Below are positions 5,503-8,553 of a stretch of DNA of 8,553 bases, piece after piece. The position numbers were made by a program, and so were the translations under genes. Origin of the DNA: Gammaproteobacteria bacterium (GTDB taxonomy: Bacteria; Pseudomonadota; Gammaproteobacteria; CAJXQU01); the NCBI GenBank assembly GCA_026984275.1, contig JALSSM010000374.1:1-8553 (forward strand), written 5' to 3'. Each line of letters opens with the position of its first letter. The first letter of the stretch is position 1. Under the pieces are notes generated by a model. That model was not told the DNA's origin. It searched no databases and was given only the letters and a program-made list of their open reading frames with translations.

Positions 5503-6378
5503 GTGGATAACTTTTTGTTTAATTATCTGAAAGATGTTCCAAAAGGGCGTATCTACAAGATGTTAAGAAAGGGTGAGGTTCGGGTTAACAAAAAAAGAAT
5601 CAAGACGAATTACCGTCTGGTTTCGGGCGATAGTTTACGTGTGCCTCCCGTTTTTCTTGATGATAAAGCAAAATTACAGATCCCACACCGTGTGATTGAT
5701 CAACTTAAATCCAGCACACTTTACGAAGACAACGCTTTTTTAATCATCAACAAACCTTCCGGAATTCCTGTTCATGCCGGTTCTGGCTGTGATTTTGGTG
5801 TGATCGAAGCCATTCGGACAATGCCAGAATTCAAAGATAGTTATATCGAGCTGGCACATCGACTGGATCGTGAGACCTCTGGTTGTCTGATTCTGGTGAA
5901 ACAACCACAAGTGCTACGGAAAATGAACCTGTTAATCAGGGACAATAATATGTCTAAACGTTATTATGCTCTGATCAAGGGTGTTCTGAAAGACGGGAGA
6001 CAAATGATTGACGTACCATTATTAAAAAATACTTTACGTGGTGGTGAAAGACTCGTACAAGTCAGTGAAAATGGTAAACCGGCCAAAACAGAATTTTCCT
6101 TACTGGAGGGTTTCACAGAAGCTTCTCTGGTGGACGTCATCTTGCACACAGGTCGTACACATCAAATTAGAGTACATTCTGCACATTCAGGCACGCCAAT
6201 TGCTGGTGATAACAAATATGGTAATGAAGAATTTAATAAAACAATGAAAACTCTGGGTTTAAAGCGTTTGTTTTTGCATGCAAATCATATAAGTTTCAAA
6301 CTTGATGACCTGGATCGCATTTCTGTTGATGCCCCATTACCGGATGACCTGAAAAAAGTTATAAATAAACTGACATAA
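5503..6378 (+). CDS. rluC: 23S rRNA pseudouridine synthase RluC (start uncertain, probably further upstream)
   Basis: Pseudouridine synthase of the RluA family; E. coli RluC modifies U955, U2504 and U2580 of 23S rRNA. From the GTG at 5503 there are 291 residues. An S4 RNA-binding domain comes first (MLRKGEVRVNKKRIK at 20-34), then NKPSGIPVHAGSG (83-95) and the catalytic motif HRLDRETSG (119-127) with Asp122. GRTHQIRVHSAH and RLFLHAN are near the end. RluC rather than RluA or RluD is favoured by the S4 match, the HAGSGCDFGVIEA segment and the position divergent to rne. The start is doubtful. In-frame codons upstream read VQYLTIDRDHAGRR, which resembles E. coli RluC before its DNFL. No ATG, GTG, TTG or CTG occurs in that frame back to the TAG at 5401. 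ATC at 5410 or ATT at 5413 are the plausible initiators. The GTG has no Shine-Dalgarno. Confidence 0.93.
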   Translation: MDNFLFNYLKDVPKGRIYKMLRKGEVRVNKKRIKTNYRLVSGDSLRVPPVFLDDKAKLQIPHRVIDQLKSSTLYEDNAFLIINKPSGIPVHAGSGCDFGVIEAIRTMPEFKDSYIELAHRLDRETSGCLILVKQPQVLRKMNLLIRDNNMSKRYYALIKGVLKDGRQMIDVPLLKNTLRGGERLVQVSENGKPAKTEFSLLEGFTEASLVDVILHTGRTHQIRVHSAHSGTPIAGDNKYGNEEFNKTMKTLGLKRLFLHANHISFKLDDLDRISVDAPLPDDLKKVINKLT

Positions 6379-6405
6379 CTGACTCCTAAATAGAACAATC
6401 TCATC

Positions 6406-7860
6406 ATGATAAGAAACCTTGCGGTTCATGTATCTCGATATTCTCTTGCTGGTCTGGCAGGTACCTTTGCCGGCCTTATTTCATTCCCGATCCTGACCCG
6501 GATGTTATCGGTCAGTGATTATGGATTACTTAGCCTGGTTATTACGACCATCTATTTTATCGCCGCTTTTGGTAAATCAGGTCTGCAATTTTCCATTGTC
6601 AGATATTATTCCGATGCAAAAACAGGGAAGGGCAAGTGGGATCTATCAACTTACTATTCAACCATCGTTTATGGGATGTTAGGTATAGGTTTCACCGTCA
6701 TGCTGCTGTGGGCACTTGTTGTCTATGTACTACCAGGCACAATCTGGGGAGAACCAAAGCTTAAGCATCTATTATTACTCACCGCTATTCTTGTGTTTGC
6801 TGAAGTGTCTTTGAGCATGTTGACGGGTTTTATGCAGGCTAGACAACAAAGTGGCTGGTTGAGCATTTTCCGGGTTGTTGAAAGATACGGTATCTTGCTG
6901 ACAATCGTTTTTACGCTTTATTTTATTTCCCGGTCTTTGGAAAGTGTTTTTATCGCCAGAATGATTGCTCAGATCTCTGTCATCTCGATTCTTGCCTATT
7001 ATGTGATGCGTAAAGTACAGCTGTCACGAAACAGCTTTTCACCAGAGATGATGAAAACCATGTTGTTGTATGGTGTGCCGTTACTCGGTAATGAGCTGGT
7101 TTATATCATTTTAAGCCTGGGGGATCGCTATGTCATTAACTGGTTATCAGGTTCAGAGTCACTGGGTATCTATGCAGCCGCTTATAATCTTTGCGAGTAT
7201 GTGAAATTTATGATGGTTGATTCGGTTTTTCAGGCTATTCGTCCTATGTACTTCAAGCTGTGGGCAGAAGAAGGGGCTGATGCAACAAAAGTATTTGTAG
7301 AAAAATCACTCTATTTCTATCTGATGCTATGCTTTCCTATTATTGCTGGTGTTGCGGTATTGGGACCTGATCTGTTGACCTTGATCACTTCTGGAAAATA
7401 TTCAGAGGGTGCGATCGTGATACCCTATGTGATTGCTGGATTGATGATCTATGGAATGCATTCTATGCTGGGTGCTGGAATCTTTATTAAAAAATCATCC
7501 GCCATGATGTGGATTACACTTTCAGCAGCGATCCTGAATATCGCATTAAATATATTGCTAATCCCTCAATTCGGAATTGAAGGGGCGGCACAGGCAACGT
7601 TGATTTCTTATGTCTTTATGACGCTGATCGAAACCTTCTTTGCCAGAAAATATCTGATAGTTTCATTTCCTTTTCTTGCTGCACTGAAATTTATCCTGTT
7701 ATCACTTGTCATGTATTATGTTCTTGATCAAATTGAGATGGATAGCATGTTAGTCACGATGGCAATCCAGGTGATTGTTGGTGGGGTTTTATACGGTCTC
7801 TTGTTGTTCATTACTGATAAAAAAGCCAGAAACATAGTTATGGAGAGACTCGGCAAATAA
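6406..7860 (+). CDS. Polysaccharide/oligosaccharide flippase, Wzx/MVF-type membrane protein
   Basis: A 484-residue, strongly hydrophobic protein of about 12-14 membrane segments. It belongs to the MOP superfamily that flips lipid-linked sugar units across the inner membrane for O-antigen, capsule or exopolysaccharide assembly. The N-terminal signature is clear: GTFAGLISFPILTRMLSVSD (19-38) followed by YGLLSLV. GDRYVINWLSGSESLGIYA (239-257) marks the start of the second half, and LIPQFGIEGAAQATLISYV (385-403) is typical of the Wzx C-terminal part. The length fits the family. The ATG lies 27 nt after the rluC stop without a strong Shine-Dalgarno or terminator between, so readthrough from rluC is possible. 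The transported sugar cannot be told from sequence, so no gene symbol is given. The acyltransferase downstream supports a surface-glycan role. Confidence 0.9.
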   Translation: MIRNLAVHVSRYSLAGLAGTFAGLISFPILTRMLSVSDYGLLSLVITTIYFIAAFGKSGLQFSIVRYYSDAKTGKGKWDLSTYYSTIVYGMLGIGFTVMLLWALVVYVLPGTIWGEPKLKHLLLLTAILVFAEVSLSMLTGFMQARQQSGWLSIFRVVERYGILLTIVFTLYFISRSLESVFIARMIAQISVISILAYYVMRKVQLSRNSFSPEMMKTMLLYGVPLLGNELVYIILSLGDRYVINWLSGSESLGIYAAAYNLCEYVKFMMVDSVFQAIRPMYFKLWAEEGADATKVFVEKSLYFYLMLCFPIIAGVAVLGPDLLTLITSGKYSEGAIVIPYVIAGLMIYGMHSMLGAGIFIKKSSAMMWITLSAAILNIALNILLIPQFGIEGAAQATLISYVFMTLIETFFARKYLIVSFPFLAALKFILLSLVMYYVLDQIEMDSMLVTMAIQVIVGGVLYGLLLFITDKKARNIVMERLGK

Positions 7861-7875
7861 TATAACTGAGACAGG

Positions 7876-8553
7876 ATGAACAAAACTGTATCCATCTATC
7901 TTGATCTTGTCCGGTTTTTGGCTGCTCTGACTGTCTTTCTATCGCATTTTGCCTTCACCCGACTTACTGGTGGTTCATATTCATGGTTTCGTGAATATAA
8001 CTTCGGTAGTGATGCTGTCATCGTATTTTTTGTACTCTCTGGATTTGTTATTGCTTATGTCGCAGATTCCAGAGAAAAGGATTTATCAAGCTATACTATC
8101 AGCCGTTTATCTCGACTTTATTCAGTCGTGTTGCCAGCTTTGATCCTGACTTTTTTATTGGACAAGTGGGGTTCAACTATTGATCCGGTTGCTTATGATG
8201 GCTGGTGGTATGCCGATGACATGCCCGTCCTGCGTTTTCTGACCAACCTTTTTTTTGTTAATGAGCTCTGGTTTTATAGTGTCAAACCCTCCACCAACAG
8301 CGCCTTCTGGTCGCTTGGTTATGAATTCTGGTACTACGTGTTTTTTGCAGTAGCTTTCTATTTCAAAGGAAATATTCGAATAATACTGATCACCGTGATC
8401 CTGCTGATCACAGGCCCTAAAATTATGCTCCTTTGTCCGATTTGGCTAATAGGAGCTGGAGTATATTATTTAAATCGCCACTATACTGTTTCTGAATTTA
8501 CAGGCTGGTTTCTCTTTTTATTTCCTGTATTCGCCTATTGGTTGATAAAAGTG
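7876..8553 (+). CDS. Acyltransferase 3 family membrane protein, 3'-truncated by window end
   Basis: Open from the ATG at 7876 through 226 codons to the window end without a stop; family members are usually 340-400 residues or longer. The start LDLVRFLAALTVFLSHF (9-25) contains the R-X10-H motif (Arg13, His24), which in this family is thought to be part of the active site. Further hallmarks are DAVIVFFVLSGFVIAY (46-61), ISRLSRLY (75-82) and WSLGYEFWYYVFF (145-157). At least five or six membrane segments are visible. Such proteins O-acetylate or otherwise acylate sugars of lipopolysaccharide, capsule or exopolysaccharide at the inner membrane. It follows the flippase by 15 nt, with GAG at 7868-7870 as a weak Shine-Dalgarno, so the two are probably co-transcribed. 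The acyl donor and acceptor are unknown, and a C-terminal SGNH domain cannot be excluded. Confidence 0.88.
   Translation, partial: MNKTVSIYLDLVRFLAALTVFLSHFAFTRLTGGSYSWFREYNFGSDAVIVFFVLSGFVIAYVADSREKDLSSYTISRLSRLYSVVLPALILTFLLDKWGSTIDPVAYDGWWYADDMPVLRFLTNLFFVNELWFYSVKPSTNSAFWSLGYEFWYYVFFAVAFYFKGNIRIILITVILLITGPKIMLLCPIWLIGAGVYYLNRHYTVSEFTGWFLFLFPVFAYWLIKV

Noticed and set aside
5489..5530. Short out-of-frame ORF (MLVAVWITFCLII) starting with the only ATG near the rluC start
   Set aside because: It has 13 codons, no convincing Shine-Dalgarno, and overlaps sequence that is RluC-like in the other frame; most likely incidental.
7949..8143. 64-codon plus-strand frame inside the acyltransferase
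   Set aside because: Out of frame with the acyltransferase 3 motifs, which are continuous across it.

Overview
The window reads as chromosome of a gammaproteobacterium with moderate-to-low GC. PdxJ, AcpS, RF3, RNase E and RluC all align closely, from memory, with their E. coli counterparts, and rne and rluC are arranged divergently as in E. coli. The genus cannot be fixed from the sequence alone.

Left part (1-2831, + strand): the last 26 codons of a molybdopterin synthase large subunit gene (moaE), then pdxJ (vitamin B6), acpS (holo-ACP synthase; ATGA overlap with pdxJ) and prfC (release factor 3). Spacing is tight (37 bp, overlap, 15 bp), so the four may be co-transcribed. prfC converges on rne, and a 16-bp perfect palindrome lies between them.

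Middle (2869-6378): rne on the minus strand encodes a compact 745-residue RNase E, with an intact catalytic half and a short, very basic, low-complexity tail. A 396-bp gap separates it from rluC (23S rRNA pseudouridine synthase) on the plus strand. The gap holds candidate divergent promoters whose -10 boxes overlap, a second rne promoter candidate, two inverted repeats and a leader hairpin whose arm could also pair over the rne ribosome-binding site. Family-like RluC sequence continues upstream of the first usable GTG with no ATG, GTG, TTG or CTG in frame. The real rluC start is therefore probably non-canonical, or the sequence there differs from the true one.

Right part (6406-8553, + strand): a Wzx/MVF-type polysaccharide flippase and a truncated acyltransferase-3 membrane protein, 15 bp apart. 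This looks like the start of a surface-polysaccharide locus abutting the conserved rne-rluC block.

I found no tRNA, rRNA, CRISPR array, insertion sequence or defence system. The genes are ordinary. The most unusual signals are the rluC start and the rne leader/promoter architecture.
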